Source of the DNA: Epiperipatus broadwayi | Taxonomy: Eukaryota; Onychophora; Udeonychophora; Euonychophora; Peripatidae | Assembly (NCBI GenBank): GCA_028023455.1 | Contig: JAQFVV010000185.1 | Coordinates: forward strand, 746,001-810,000 | Length of the DNA: 64,000 nucleotides | Direction of reading: 5' to 3' | Shown here: positions 37,395 through 49,132 of the stretch, in pieces | Numbering within the stretch: position 1 is the first letter of the stretch | Layout of the letters: each line of letters starts with the position of its first letter | Translations under genes and position numbers: made by a program | The notes under the pieces: model-generated | Told to the model about the DNA's origin: nothing | Databases searched by the model: none | What the model saw: the letters and a program-made list of their open reading frames with translations, nothing else

Positions 37395-39515
37395 TGTAAA
37401 TATCGATAAGTCTATCTATATTTTAAAAATTATCATTTGTTATTAAAAAAAATCTCTTTGAGTTGATGTTTATATATGAAGTTTGGACTTATTATTTTAT
37501 TTATTTGTTGATGGTACATTGTTGTGAATATTTAACTATTGTTATTATTATTATTCTTAATGGTGAGATGTTTAATAGTAATACATATATGTTCTAATTA
37601 TCATAAATAAATAAGGACATATAAATTGTTGATTATAAAAAAGATTATTTTATTTGTGGTGATTATTAAAAAAATGTAATGTTATTATTTATGTATATAT
37701 ATACATATATTTTAAAAACTGTCAAATAAATTTTCGATTTAATATTTTTTTTAATATGGTTAATATTTTTTTTTTTTGAATGTTAATTGTTTAAAATAAA
37801 ACATGTGTAACAATGGTTTTTAAAACAGCATTTGCTGGCACACGGAGAACAACAGCAGCAACAAAAAAAAAGCCATTATTATTATTAGGATAGTGATTAA
37901 ACAAACAAAAGGATAAAAATTTGTTGTACTTTGTTTCTTTGAAATTTGCATTCTTAAGAATAGTGGAATAAGATAAATTTCTGTAATCAATACATAAGCA
38001 TGACTGGCTAACATATATATATTGCAGCCAAGAGGCTGCACCGTTTTCTTTCATTTATTCCAAGGCAGTTTAAAAAGAAAAACTGAGCAAATTTCAACAC
38101 ATGAATTTCATCGCGTCTGAAGTCGAAATTTGATATAGCTATCTGGAATCTATAATGGTCAATCTAATAATAATCTGGAGGTAACTAAAAGTGATTAATA
38201 CATTGGATTCAACATGTCAATTATTATTTTTTTTTTAAGGAGAGAAATTTAAAAAGGAAAAATAAAGTATATATGTGCATTTGGAAACTAATAATTTTTT
38301 TTCTAACATGACATTTCTTCAATTCAATTTGGCTCTAGAATGCATTCTAATATTAAATGGATAAAGGAATAAAACAATGGAATAAGTTGACTTTTGAAAG
38401 AAAACAAATAAGTGAACTTTGAAAGGTAGTAAATAATTTTATATGTATAAATGATATATAAATATATTTTTGAGATTGATATTTTTGTTTACTTTTATTT
38501 TTCATTATAAAAATATAACATTTTTATAAATATTCAATTCAAGCGTCTTGTTTTCTAACAGCAATAAACATTTAACAGGTGTCAAAATTAACACTTAACT
38601 AATTTAAAATCTTAAAGTATGGCTTATAAGTTTGGGTTGCATATGAGTTGTTATGTATATTTTAATAAGTAAATTTATATTCGCAAATTTTTATTATAAA
38701 AATTGTTTTATTATTAATTTATGTATTTCCATTTTTTTAAACTTCATATAATAATTCTTATGCAGAACAAAACAATAATTTATATATATTTGCTGTATAT
38801 AATATTTTTTTTAATTTTTATTTTTTTGAATATCTGAAAAATATAAATATGAATTTGTATTTATATTAATACCTACTTGTTAAGCACAGATATGTCTTTA
38901 TCTATTTAATATAAATACTTATTGTAAGTATATATGTATATTTATTATTTGGGTTTGTATTTAAAACTTATTTAAAACATTGATACTACCTAAAATTAAA
39001 TCATAATATAGAAATAAAGGATGTACTATTTGTTTTATAGATAATGCCTTTGTAATTTATTAGAAAGCGTATTAATATTTTATTCTTATTTTTCTTTTAA
39101 TGCCAGAGTCATTATGAAATTAATTGAATTCACAATTTAATAGAGGATAACTTCGTATTTCACTTATTGTTTAGTCTTTAAGTTACTTACATATATTATT
39201 GTTCATTGATATGTCTAAATATACATAAATTTACTTATTAGATGTGTATATTGGATTTAATAGAATTCCCTTGGTTTCTGATATTTATATTTGATTAGTT
39301 AGTCATATCAACCTTGAAAATAAATTATAATGATAGATCTCATTGCTCTGTATGATTTTAGATTTATTTCGTGTATATCTAGTTGGAAGGGCATATAAAC
39401 AATTTATTTAAATATAACTGGGATAATTTTATCTTTCTTCATTTAAATTATACAATTTATTATATTAGGCTTTCTCAACAATTGGATTTATTTAGATTAC
39501 ATATATTCCATTACA
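37395..39515 (+). repeat. 5' LTR of element 2 (2121 bp)
   Basis: TG at 37395 and CA at 39514-39515. Compared with the 3' LTR it lacks about 37 bp near 37483 (present at about 44640-44676) and has a shorter (AT)n near 38012. The two overlapping minus-strand frames at 37791-38054 recur in the 3' LTR (44969-45303) with different frames and are not genes. Confidence 0.93.
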
Positions 39516-39517
39516 TT

Positions 39518-39540
39518 TGGCGCAACAACTAGGGCCTGAA
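39518..39540 (+). other. Primer binding site of element 2
   Basis: TGGCGCAACAACTAGGGCCT followed by GAA, two bases after the LTR end. It is aligned in position with the lysine-tRNA-type site of element 1 (TGGCGCCCAACGTGGGGC in the tRNA complement) but has several mismatches and a missing C, so it is probably decayed. Confidence 0.6.
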
Positions 39541-39619
39541 ATAAGCTAATTAGGGCTTGAAATACCCCACATACCTGAGAGATGTATAGTTTAAAGAAAG
39601 AGAAGCATTTTTGTGTAAT

Positions 39620-39682
<63 letters not shown>

Positions 39683-40395
39683 TGGCCTTATGTTTAGATG
39701 GTGATTGTTACTGTTATTGTATTTTTTTTTAATGATGAAAGATAAATATAGTCATGAAACAGTTTAATTTCAATTATATTCATGGTGTTAAATTATAGCG
39801 TAATAATTTTGTCCATATTTGGAAAAAATATGTTGTAGAAAATCTATAATTTTTAAGGTTGGATTGGATATTTGATTGTTGGAGTTTGGTTGGTTCTGTT
39901 GCAAGTGTTGATGTTGGATGGGGAGTTTTTGTCATTGTCTTGAGGATGTGATGCATTCATGTCACTTGTGATTGATTGATCTCATTTACTGCTCCAATCC
40001 AAATTTTGATGTTTGTTATTATTTATCATGAATCAGTTAACAGTAGTCCTGCCATGATTTTACCTTTAAGACTCCAGAGAGAGTAAGGTATAATTATTTT
40101 TGATATATGTATAATATTTGCCTCTAAGACTCCCAAAGATGAGCAAGGAAATATTTTATAAATAATAGCCATTAAGACTTGGATGTAAGCAGGGCAGTGC
40201 AATAGTGTTTTCAGAAAATTATTATGGGTTGTAGTAGCTTGGATAGAATGAAATGTGATAATCATCTAAGTGTTCATGAAACATTGTATGCTTTAAGAGT
40301 AGTGATTTAATTCTTTTATCTATATCAAAGTTGTGAAGTGCTAATCAATCTTTTGGCTGTCAGTATCTGTCAGATCTTTAGAGGAATGGATGAGT
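39541..40395 (+). other. Conserved 5' leader of element 2
   Basis: Homologous to the leader of element 1 over most of its length: GAAATACCCCACATACCTGA, the TTTTGGCCTTATGTTTAGATG motif at about 39687, GGAGTTTGGTTGGTTCTGTT, tandem repeats at 40062-40200, and GGCTGTCAGTATCTGTCAGA near 40356. A compound (AT)n(AG)n microsatellite at 39617-39677 is an insertion relative to element 1. No long frame; the minus-strand frame at 40026-40265 is chance. Confidence 0.75.
40062..40200 (+). repeat. Leader tandem repeats of element 2 (3 copies)
   Basis: TTTAAGACTCCAGAGAGAGT, TCTAAGACTCCCAAAGATGA and TTAAGACTTGGATGTAAGCA recur about every 45-60 bp, each followed by AAGG, AAGG or GGGC. They match the four units in the element 1 leader. 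Confidence 0.7.
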
Positions 40396-41249
40396 ATATA
40401 ACATAAAAATATAGCACCAAACTTAGGGGCTTGGTTAATTGATTATTGTTGGTGACAAATAATCTATTACATTGATTATCAACTAGGGTTTGAAAACAAA
40501 CATATCAATATTTTATTTTCCATTATAAATGACCTTTAAACATGAAGTTCAATTAGTGAATGTTTGTTGATGACAAATTACATTAGTACAATTTTAGTAA
40601 AATAATGTTTTGGGCACTAGAGTAAATAATTAGTGAAGTTGATTTTTTTTTTATCTATATAAAATGGTATTAAGTTTTAAGGTCCAGTAAATTTATAGGC
40701 ATCAATTTAATAATTTTATGCTTAATTACCATTATCTTGAGTGCTAAAGTTATCTCACAATATTATTGAATTAGTTATTTTCAAGGCATGTGAACATTTT
40801 ATTATATTTTAAATATTTCGACGTTATATTGAATTTGATATGAAATTTCCACATTTCGATATTGTATAAGGGTAGAATCTTCCTTATCATTATATATAAA
40901 TAAATGTTAGTTAGTGATCTCAGTTGTTACTCTCTCTCTCTATATATATATATATATTGGAGAAATTTGTTGATGTTATGGTGATAGATGAGATTTTTTT
41001 TTATATAAACCAAGAAGTTCATGAGTTCAAACAACTAAAATTTATATTGTTGGATAGCTACTATGTATAATAAAATTAAAAGGCTTGTACTTTGCTTAGT
41101 TGAGTAATTGCTTGTTGGGATAATGATTGGAGATGGTGAGCCCTTGATCTGTGGTAATTATTACATAAAAATATATAAAAATATCTTAGATTTTTTTTGT
41201 TTGAGTATATAATATTGCATTTATAGTCATAATAGATAACAGTAATGAA

Positions 41250-41417
41250 ATGCCAGTTAGTGGTAATTTTGATGTAAGGAATTTAATGGAGAAACCAATA
41301 ACTTCTGAGCTAGTTGCTGATAATCATCAAAAGGAGAATGAAATGATAGTTGATAAATACACAGATAGTATGTGTGAATCTATAGATTGTATATTTGATG
41401 AGATTCCAAATAATTGA
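41250..41417 (+). CDS. Possible start of the element 2 protein (55 residues)
   Basis: A frame starting ATGCCAGTTAGTGGT and ending TGA. It is acidic, with NLMEKPITSELVADNHQKEN. The frame of the long protein begins at about 41386 in another phase, overlapping the end of this one, so a single frameshift near 41400 would join the two. It is the only ATG-started frame at the head of the coding region. Function unknown. Confidence 0.4.
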   Translation: MPVSGNFDVRNLMEKPITSELVADNHQKENEMIVDKYTDSMCESIDCIFDEIPNN

Positions 41418-42336
41418 TAAATATATCCATGAGTTCGCGAGGTTGATTGAAGAAAGGATGTGGAAAGAAACTCAATTTATTAATAAAAATGTTGAAGATA
41501 ATAAATCATCTGTTGAGATAGTTAGTCAAGTTGTTACAGTAGTAGATGCTAATTTGAAAAATAAATTAGAGGAGAATAATAAATCACAAAATATTGAATC
41601 TAAAAGTATAGAAACTGAATCTATGCTATCAGTTGAAATAATTGATAAGGATATAGCAAATCATAAAGTATCTTTCAAAGTAAATGATAAATCTGTTAAA
41701 GTAACTAGTACAGATTTGAAAAAGTGTAAAGAACCTATTAGTTTAATTAGTAAAAGTATGGCATAAAATAGACAACTTGTTAAAATAATAAGAAAAGCAA
41801 ATCCACAAGTAATTAAGATAGTTAATGAAAATATTAACTTGTATAATAGTTTGACAGAAGAAAATAAAGATACTGTCAAGTTATCTTTTGTTAAATTAGT
41901 ACATGATGATTTAAGAAAAGATGAATCTGTTATTGAATTAACTAGTGATGAAACCCAGTTATCTGTTGAAAAAATTAGTACAGATAGTGAGTTAATTCAT
42001 GAAGAAATAGAGATTCAAAAGGAATCTGTTCAATTGGTTACTAAAGAACTAGAAGCAAATATATCGTCTGTTGAGTTGATAGATGATAGGGAAAAAGATA
42101 AACCATTGATAGATTTAGTAAATGGGAAAAATTTTAAAAATGAAGAATTAATTAGAAAGATTCTTGAATCGGTTGATGAAAAGATAAAAAAGCATAAAGA
42201 ATCTATTAAAATGATTAAGAAAGGTATAGATATGAATGTTGAGATACAGAAGAAAGGTCATAGTTGTGTGGAGGTAAAATTAGATTTTCAGACTATGATA
42301 AAAGAAGTAATGGCAAAGGAGGTAGAGGCACAATGA
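41386..42336 (+). pseudogene. Element 2 long frame, part 1: degenerate ESVxLI repeats
   Basis: An open reading phase with one internal stop (TAA at 41764) and a TGATGA pair at 42334. The protein is Lys/Glu-rich and helical-looking, with a recurring motif of the form (K/E/S)SVE(I/L)(I/V) every 20-40 residues: SSVEIVSQVV, LSVEIIDKDI, ESVQLVTKEL, SSVELIDDRE, ESIKMIKKGI. No Cys/His knuckle, protease, RT or integrase motif. The same phase continues into the next two blocks, giving about 975 codons to 44319 with only three stop sites. Chance is excluded in DNA this A+T-rich, where stops are expected every dozen or so codons. Not recognised as any Gag or Env; probably a structural coiled-coil protein. 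Confidence 0.7.
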
Positions 42337-42339
42337 TGA

Positions 42340-43050
42340 ATAGAAAGGATAGATGTAACAATCTTAGAAAATCAGAGATATAGTCAAGTATTAGAGGAAC
42401 ATAAAATGGAGATAAAGAAAAATAAGGAATTACAAGAGAGATTACTAAAACAGTTAGGGATAAATTCAAAATATCAAAATTCTATTGAGGAAATAGTATC
42501 GAATGTTTCTAGTAAATCGGAAGGAGAGGGCTTGATTTTTCAAAGTCAGAATAATAAAGAGTCTGTTAAAATAATTAATGGAAATAATGAATTATATGAT
42601 AATATATTAAAGGAACCCAAGGAATCTTTTAAGTTGAATAATGATATTATAGGAATGAATAAATCCTACAAAAAGTTAGTTTATAAAGAGGTTATAGATA
42701 AAGTTAAAACTTTTGATGAATACTATACTGAGGATAAAATAGTTGATAGATCCTTAGAAATAAAATTAAATCCCCAAAAGCAATCAGAAGAAGTAGAATT
42801 AAGTTGTGAAAGATTAAAGGACATTGTTCAGAATTTAGGAATTGGACAGTTAGGTTTTCAATGGTTAGACAAGAGTACTCTAGAGTTAAGAGAAATAAAA
42901 ATGCATTATAATAAAATGAATGAAGGTGTTCAAACTTTAGAAGTTGAATTAAGTTCACCAGAAAAGATTAAAATTAGCTCTCAAAAATTACTAGAAAGAA
43001 CAGAATATGTTTCTCAAAGTCAATATAAAGAAAGTGTCATGATAGATTAA
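42340..43050 (+). pseudogene. Element 2 long frame, part 2
   Basis: Continues the same phase after the TGATGA; an ATG is available at 42406. It contains more ESVK/ESFK-type repeats (NKESVKIINGN, KESFKLNND, KESVMID at the end) and predicted helices. Ends at TAA, 43048-43050. The match of repeat style across the stop shows that parts 1 and 2 were one protein. Confidence 0.65.
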
Positions 43051-44319
43051 AAATATTCTGATAAGTTCTTTTTGTACAACAATTTTAAAAGTAACAATCA
43101 GAATTTTGATCAGCAGTTGTTTAGTACGATTCTTCATAGGAGGTGTATGGATCATGTGTATGCATATAACTTGGATGGAAGGGATTATTACTATTGTAAT
43201 AAACCGCTTGAAAGGCAAAACTTAATATATAAATGTAATTCTTCTCAATCTATAGCCAATGATGGTAGAGTGCATGCAATTTGTTTAGTATATAGTAACA
43301 TGAGTATTGAATTCAATAAATTTTGTCTGGATATGACACATTATCTTAATCATAAGATGTTATCTTATAAAGAACAGTATTACGGTAATTTTGTGTGGTA
43401 CCAAGAAAGTATATTTTTAGATATATTAGAGAATAAGTATTTGAATGAGAATTTGTACCATTGTTGCAATAGAAATGACTTATTTTATAAGTATCCCAGC
43501 AGAACAAAGTTGGTAAGATATATCTTATTAAAATTTGATAGAAATAAGAAGGTAAAGAAATCTAAAGAGAATTTTCTTTATGAAAATTGTAATAGAGGGA
43601 TGAAAGTAGGTAAAACCATGGTAAAATTTAAAACTAAAAATATGAGGAAAATTAAAGTAAAATTCAAAGAGTTGAGTAGAGAGAAGATTAAGATAAATTA
43701 TCTTAAAAGAAGTATAGACTTTATAAGAGAAATTGGCAAAGCCAAAATTAAACTTAAAATAATAAGTGAGGATGTGATTAGTAAAGATTTTCTTCGAGAA
43801 AATATAGATAAGGGAAGAGATTTAAGTAAACCTAACGTTAAACTGAAAAGAATTAATATAGAACAGAATGATTTTCAAAATGATTTTCAGAAATTTTTTA
43901 ATGTTGAAATTGTATCACATCAATCTGATTTGCAATTTTTAAAGGATTATTTAGAAAATTTGAATGAACACCATTCAAGATTGCCCAAAGTATTGTTTTT
44001 AATTGAACATAGAACAAGTGAAGTAAAACAAAGACTTACTCAAGTCAATGATGTTTATCAAGATAGTCAAATGAAAGGTAATAGATTATCTGATAAAATA
44101 GCAACTGTTATTGATAAAATTAAGAGTTATGTTAGTGCTTATGATCAAGTTAGTATTTACGTAAAGGATATAGAGGCAGAATCTAAGGAGATCATAGCAA
44201 AATATTTAGATACTTATTCCAAAATTATTCTAAAGCAATTGAATTATACCAAAATGTTATATAAAAATCTTGTAAATCAAAGTAAACTTCTTCACGGAGT
44301 TCAAAAAACTGGAAATTAA
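43051..44319 (+). CDS. Element 2 long frame, part 3: Cys-containing, basic and coiled-coil segments
   Basis: A frame of 415 residues from a non-ATG codon at 43072 (no ATG near the start, so it probably belongs to the upstream protein). Residues 20-175 hold eight cysteines (about 25, 42, 55, 71, 85, 131, 132, 173) and many Tyr/Asn, without CCHC spacing. Residues about 177-230 are very lysine-rich with repeated VKFK/IKLK-type steps, plausibly nucleic-acid binding. Residues about 255-415 look like coiled coil (FLKDYLENLNEHH, KIATVIDKIKSYVSAYD). No signal peptide or clear membrane span. I recognise no family. It ends 233 bp before the 3' LTR. Largest intact frame in the window. Confidence 0.65.
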   Translation, partial: KYSDKFFLYNNFKSNNQNFDQQLFSTILHRRCMDHVYAYNLDGRDYYYCNKPLERQNLIYKCNSSQSIANDGRVHAICLVYSNMSIEFNKFCLDMTHYLNHKMLSYKEQYYGNFVWYQESIFLDILENKYLNENLYHCCNRNDLFYKYPSRTKLVRYILLKFDRNKKVKKSKENFLYENCNRGMKVGKTMVKFKTKNMRKIKVKFKELSREKIKINYLKRSIDFIREIGKAKIKLKIISEDVISKDFLRENIDKGRDLSKPNVKLKRINIEQNDFQNDFQKFFNVEIVSHQSDLQFLKDYLENLNEHHSRLPKVLFLIEHRTSEVKQRLTQVNDVYQDSQMKGNRLSDKIATVIDKIKSYVSAYDQVSIYVKDIEAESKEIIAKYLDTYSKIILKQLNYTKMLYKNLVNQSKLLHGVQKTGN

Positions 44320-44535
44320 AAGGCACTTTTGATTATTATTATTTTTTTTAAAGAAAACTTGGACAAAAATCTAGATGATCTGAAAGATAGATATGAACAA
44401 ATGAATATGGTTATTAATAAGAAAAGTAATATTCTTTAAACCATGTTAGTCCTTAGAAAGATTACAAATTTGAGAAGTATTTTTTTTTTCAATATCTCAT
44501 AATTCATTAGTTATTTGCAAAGACATTTTTTTTTC

Positions 44536-44552
44536 GGTGGATTAGGGGGTAT
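44536..44552 (+). other. Polypurine tract of element 2
   Basis: GGTGGATTAGGGGG lies just upstream of the 3' LTR (TG at 44553), after a T-rich run. Position fits a plus-strand primer. Confidence 0.65.
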
Positions 44553-45194
44553 TGTAAATATCGATGTCTATCTATATTTTAAAAATTATCATTTGTTATT
44601 AAAAAAAATCTCTTTGAGTTGATGTTTATATATGAAGTATTATTATTGTTTATGGTTATTAGTTATAGTTATTGTTTGGAGTTATTATTTTATTTATTTG
44701 TTGATGGTACATCATTGTGAATATTTAACTATTGTTATTATTATTATTATTCTTAATGGTGAGATGTTTAATAGTAATACATATGTTCTAATTATTATAA
44801 ATAAATAAGGACATATAAATTGTTGATTAAAAAAGATTATTTTATTTGTGGTGATTATTAAAAAATGTAATGTTATTATTTATGTATATATACATATATT
44901 TTAAAAGCTATCAGATAAATTTTCGATTTAATATTTATTTTATATGGTTAATATTTTTTTTTTAAATGTTAATTGTTTAAAATAAAACATGTGTAACAAT
45001 GGTTTTTAAAACAGCATTTTCTGGCATGTGGAGAACAACAGCAGCAACAATAAAAGAAGCCATTATTATTATTAGGATAGTGATTAAACAAACAAAAAGA
45101 TAAAAATTTGTTGTACTTTGTTTCTTTGAAATTGCCATTCTTAAGAATAGTGGAATAAGATAAATTTCTGTAATCAATACATAAACATGACTGG

Positions 45195-45228
<34 letters not shown>

Positions 45229-46719
45229 AGCCAAGGGGCTGCACCGTTTTCTTTCATTTATTCCAAGGCAGTTTAAAAAGAAAAATTGAGCAAATTTCAA
45301 CACATGAATTTCATTGCATCTGAAGCTGCAATTTGATATAGCTATCTGGAATCTATAATGGTCAATCTAATAATAATCTGGAGGTAACTAAAAGTGATTA
45401 ATACATTGGATTCAACATGTCAATTATTATTATTTTTTTTAAGGAGAGAAATTTAAAAAGGAAAAATAAAGTATATATGTGCATTTGGAAACTAATAATT
45501 TTTTTTCTAACATGTCATTTCTTCAATTCAATTTGGCTCTAGAATGCATTCTAAAATTAAATGGATAAAGGAATCAAACAATGGAATAAGTTGACTTTTG
45601 AAAGAAAAATAAATAAGTGAACTTTGAAAGGCAGTAAATAATTTTATATATATAAATGATATATAAATATATTTTTGAGATCGATATTTTTGTTTACTTT
45701 TATTTTTCATTATAAAAATATAATGTTTTTATAAATATTCAATTCAAGCGTCTTGTGTTCTAACAGCAATAAACGTTTAACAGGTGTCAGAATTAACACT
45801 TAACTAATTTGAAATCTTAAAGTATGGCTTATAAGTTTGGGTTGCATATGAGTTGTTATGTATAATTTAATAAGTAAATTTATATTCGCAAATTTTTATT
45901 ATAAAAATTGTTTTATTATTAATTTATGTATTTCTATTTTTTTTTAACTTCATATAATAATTCTTATGCAGACCAAAACAATAATTTATATATATTTGCT
46001 GTATATAATATTTTTTTTTATTTTTTATTTTGAATATCTGAAAAATATAAATATGGATTTGTATTTATATTAATACCTACTTGTTAAGCACAGATATGTC
46101 TTTATCTATTTAATATATATACTTATTGTAAGTATATATGTATATTTATTATTTGGGTTTGTATTTAAAACTTATTTAAAACATTGATACTATCTAAAAT
46201 TAAATCATAATATAGAAATAAAGGATGTACTATTTGTTTTATAGATAATGCCTTTGTAATTTATTAGAAAGCATATTAATATTTTATTCTTATTTTTCTT
46301 TTAATGCCAGAGTCATTATGAAATTAATTGAATTCACAATTTAATAGAGGATAACTTCGTATTTCACTTATTGTTTAGTCTTTAAGTTACTTACACATAT
46401 TATTGTTCATTGATATGTCTAAATATACATAAATTTACTTATTAGATGTGTATATTGGATTTAATAGAATTCCCTTGGTTTCTGATATTTATATTTGATT
46501 AGTTAGTCATATCAACCTTGAAAATAAATTATAATGATAGATCTCATTGCTCTGTATGATTTTACATTTATTTCATGTATATCTAGTTGGAAGGGCATAT
46601 AAACAATTTATTTAAATATAACTGGGATAATTTTATCTTTCTTCATTTAAATTATACAATTTATTATATTAGGCTTTCTCAACAATTGGATTTATTTAGA
46701 TTACATATATTCCATTACA
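44553..46719 (+). repeat. 3' LTR of element 2 (2167 bp)
   Basis: Direct repeat of 37395-39515. It contains a longer (AT)n near 45201-45225 and about 37 bp near 44640-44676 absent from the 5' copy. Frames at 44969-45303, 45528-45710 and 46587-46787 lie wholly or mostly in LTR sequence and are not genes. Followed by ATAT and (AT)n. Confidence 0.93.
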
Positions 46720-46734
46720 ATATATATATATATA

Positions 46735-47790
46735 ATGTACAGCTGGTGAGTAGAATGTGTTATCTTTTGAGAACAATATTATTTTGAATAATTTATAGAA
46801 AATGACAGTTAAAATCTTAAATTATAAGATTTGAAAGTAGCCAACTAAAAATAAAACTAGAATAAAGCAAAAAAAGAGACCATTTCCAGTTTTATTTAAA
46901 AAAGGGAAACCCAGAAACTTTCTTTATTAAAAGTGATAATTTTATTTTGAAATTAAAAAAAAAAGTAAACAAAAATCTTTTTAGATTAAGAAGAACTTGC
47001 TAGAATATATTTAAAGATGTCTATAATTAATTAAGAATAACCTGAAAAAAACTGATGAAAGACTGTTAAAAAAGTAATATATATATATATATAAAGAAAA
47101 CTTTTACTTACCATAAAAAAATAAGAGACTAAGTTTTAATTTGGATTATGTATATTTTTCATATACACAGATATGTGTGCATTTTATGTTTTTAGACATT
47201 GAATTAATTATGACTGGTGAAAATATAATATAGTTTAATAAGCTTATTTATTAAATAATGAAATATTGTTAAGATAAAAACATATGTGTGTGCTCACATA
47301 TGAAATGATACTCAAACATATTTTTGTATCATTAAAAAAAAAGCAGAATGTTTTATCCATGTCTGTGTTATTTAAAAAGATGTGTGCCATATAAACATCT
47401 AAAAGTATCTGTACATTGCTAAATTAATTATTTTATTTATAGATTTATGGCAACACAAATATGTTCATGATTTTATCCAGGCATATCTGGGTAGTAATAT
47501 ATAGGTGTTTTGTGTAACCCTATTGAGTGATTTGTAAATCACAATTTGATAGCTTATTTCTTTTTGTATTAATCAAAATAAAAATAACAAATTTATATTT
47601 ATAGCATAATTAGCAGACCTTAATTTCATTTTATTGTTTTAATTAATAAATTTTTATTTCATTGTTAAAGTTATTCCAGTAAAATTATTAAATCCAAAAA
47701 TAGTTAGAGAATATTATATATTTGTGTTTATCTTTTGATGACAGTAACAGTTATAGTGCCTTTGCTCACTGAGCTGGTTTTATGCATAAC
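46735..47790. other. A+T-rich intergenic stretch, no gene seen
   Basis: Only short microsatellites ((AT)n near 47078-47092) were noted. Confidence 0.55.
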
Positions 47791-47794
47791 AATC

Positions 47795-48010
47795 TGTTAT
47801 ATAATGTACCAGTCAAAACATGTTTATCCATCTAACACAAGCTGGAACTCAAAAAAAATGTACTTCAAACCCAGTCAAGACCAAGATTTAGGTCAGGGAC
47901 CAACCTGAATTTGAACCCACTCCATAAACCCCAGATGAAACACCTAATGGATGACATAACAATGATGGTACATGAGAATTAATTTTAATCCAGCTCACTA
48001 GCAGAGTGAA
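47795..48010. repeat. Old interspersed repeat, SINE-like, copy a
   Basis: Less A+T-rich than its surroundings. It aligns loosely with 57056-57262: both run GTAC(C/T)(A/G)GTCAAAA, then a GTCAGGRRCAA-like block, CTGAATTTGAACCC / CTGAATTTTAACC, and TTTTAATCCAGC / TTTTAATTCTGC. The complement of TTTGAACCC resembles a Pol III box B. Likely an old SINE, but not proved. Confidence 0.4.
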
Positions 48011-48789
48011 GAAGACAATGAGACATCTATTAATTATGACTTAACTAAAATATATACATGCATTGCTATATGGGTGGAAGTGGAGAAAGAAGAATTCAAA
48101 CTACTCACATAAGTTAGACAATAAAAATATAGTTTAATATAATGATGAATTGTTATACATTATGATTTAATTGTGTACATTAGTATGTGCGTGAATGAGC
48201 AAACAGTTTACCAAACGATAGATAATTATATATTGTCATTCATGCTATTATTTCTCATATGCTCTTTATTAGCTAAATAACATATTATAAATAAGCTCAT
48301 ATCTTTGGTGGGTCCAATATTAAGATGCCTTTCAATTATTAGAAAGAATTTACATAAAATTGCTATTAATGATTTGGGTTATGGTTCTGAAACATGGTGA
48401 CTGAAATTATTTCGGGGAGCATTCCGATATTCTTTACAGATATATTATAAACAATTTTCACACCATTACAGTCGTGAAAATAAATAAAATACATGTGAAA
48501 ACATATTTGATTATATGACAAAAATACTTAACGAAATTTTTGTTAATTAGCGCTGGTAAAGATGCTTATTTTTCCCCAAGGTATATAGATACTCTTAAAT
48601 ACAAAAATAAGTTACGACAGTGGGATTGCATGAGATTGAAATAAATTTAATTAATAAAACTAGTAATAGTTGGCATTTATATATTTGAGCAGAGTGCAAT
48701 TTTAATATTATTACAGCACTAAAATTAGGTCATAAGAAAAACCATGAATAAGTAGCTGTACTAACATAATAGCAAATACTAAGAGGAAA

Positions 48790-49073
48790 AGGTAGTGCTT
48801 TTGGATGAAAATGAAGTCTAATCCCTTCTATCTTGAATAGTGCTTAGAGAAAAATGGGTAAGACATGCCGTGGATATCACTGACATGCAGACCTTTCATA
48901 TGAAAAAAATGGATAGGCATAGCATGTGCCAAACTTACGGGAATCACCACCAGAGGCCTTTTTATACAAAATAAATGGTCCTGTGAAGATTAACTATTGT
49001 CAGGACAAGGCTTGAGAAGTAAATCTATGGGTTCGAACTTGTCACAACCCCCAGATTAGAAGACTAGAAGAAC

Positions 49074-49074
<1 letters not shown>
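48790..49074. repeat. Possible SINE-like segment ending in an AT microsatellite
   Basis: A block of clearly higher G+C than its flanks, with GGGTTCGAACTT near 49029 (box-B-like) and ending at (AT)n. No second copy in the window, so the call rests on composition and one motif. Confidence 0.3.
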
Positions 49075-49123
<49 letters not shown>

Positions 49124-49132
49124 TATATACAC
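49075..49132. repeat. (AT)n microsatellite
   Basis: About 58 bp of AT repeat with a single GT interruption, ending ACACACA. Confidence 0.95.

Larger units (their letters stand above)
37395..46719 (+). mobile_element. Long-LTR retroelement 2, LARD-like, plus strand
   Basis: Direct repeats 37395-39515 and 44553-46719 begin TGTAAATATCGAT and end TTCCATTACA, flanking 5037 bp. Order: 5' LTR, primer binding site, leader homologous to that of element 1, a long Lys/Glu-rich frame (41250-44319), polypurine tract, 3' LTR. The flanks are ATAT on both sides inside an (AT)n tract. No reverse transcriptase, integrase or protease is visible anywhere in the internal region, so the element is non-autonomous. 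The LTRs look about 97% identical. The related element at 13410-26806 has an unrelated ORF and unrelated-looking LTRs, so the two share mainly the leader. Confidence 0.9.

Noticed and set aside
37791-38054. Overlapping 73-87-residue minus-strand frames, recurring at 44969-45303
   Set aside because: They lie in the two LTRs of element 2; frame and length differ between copies owing to indels, and there is no protein-level conservation.
42704-43218. Minus-strand frames opposite the long element 2 frame
   Set aside because: Shadows of the Lys/Glu-rich plus-strand coding sequence.
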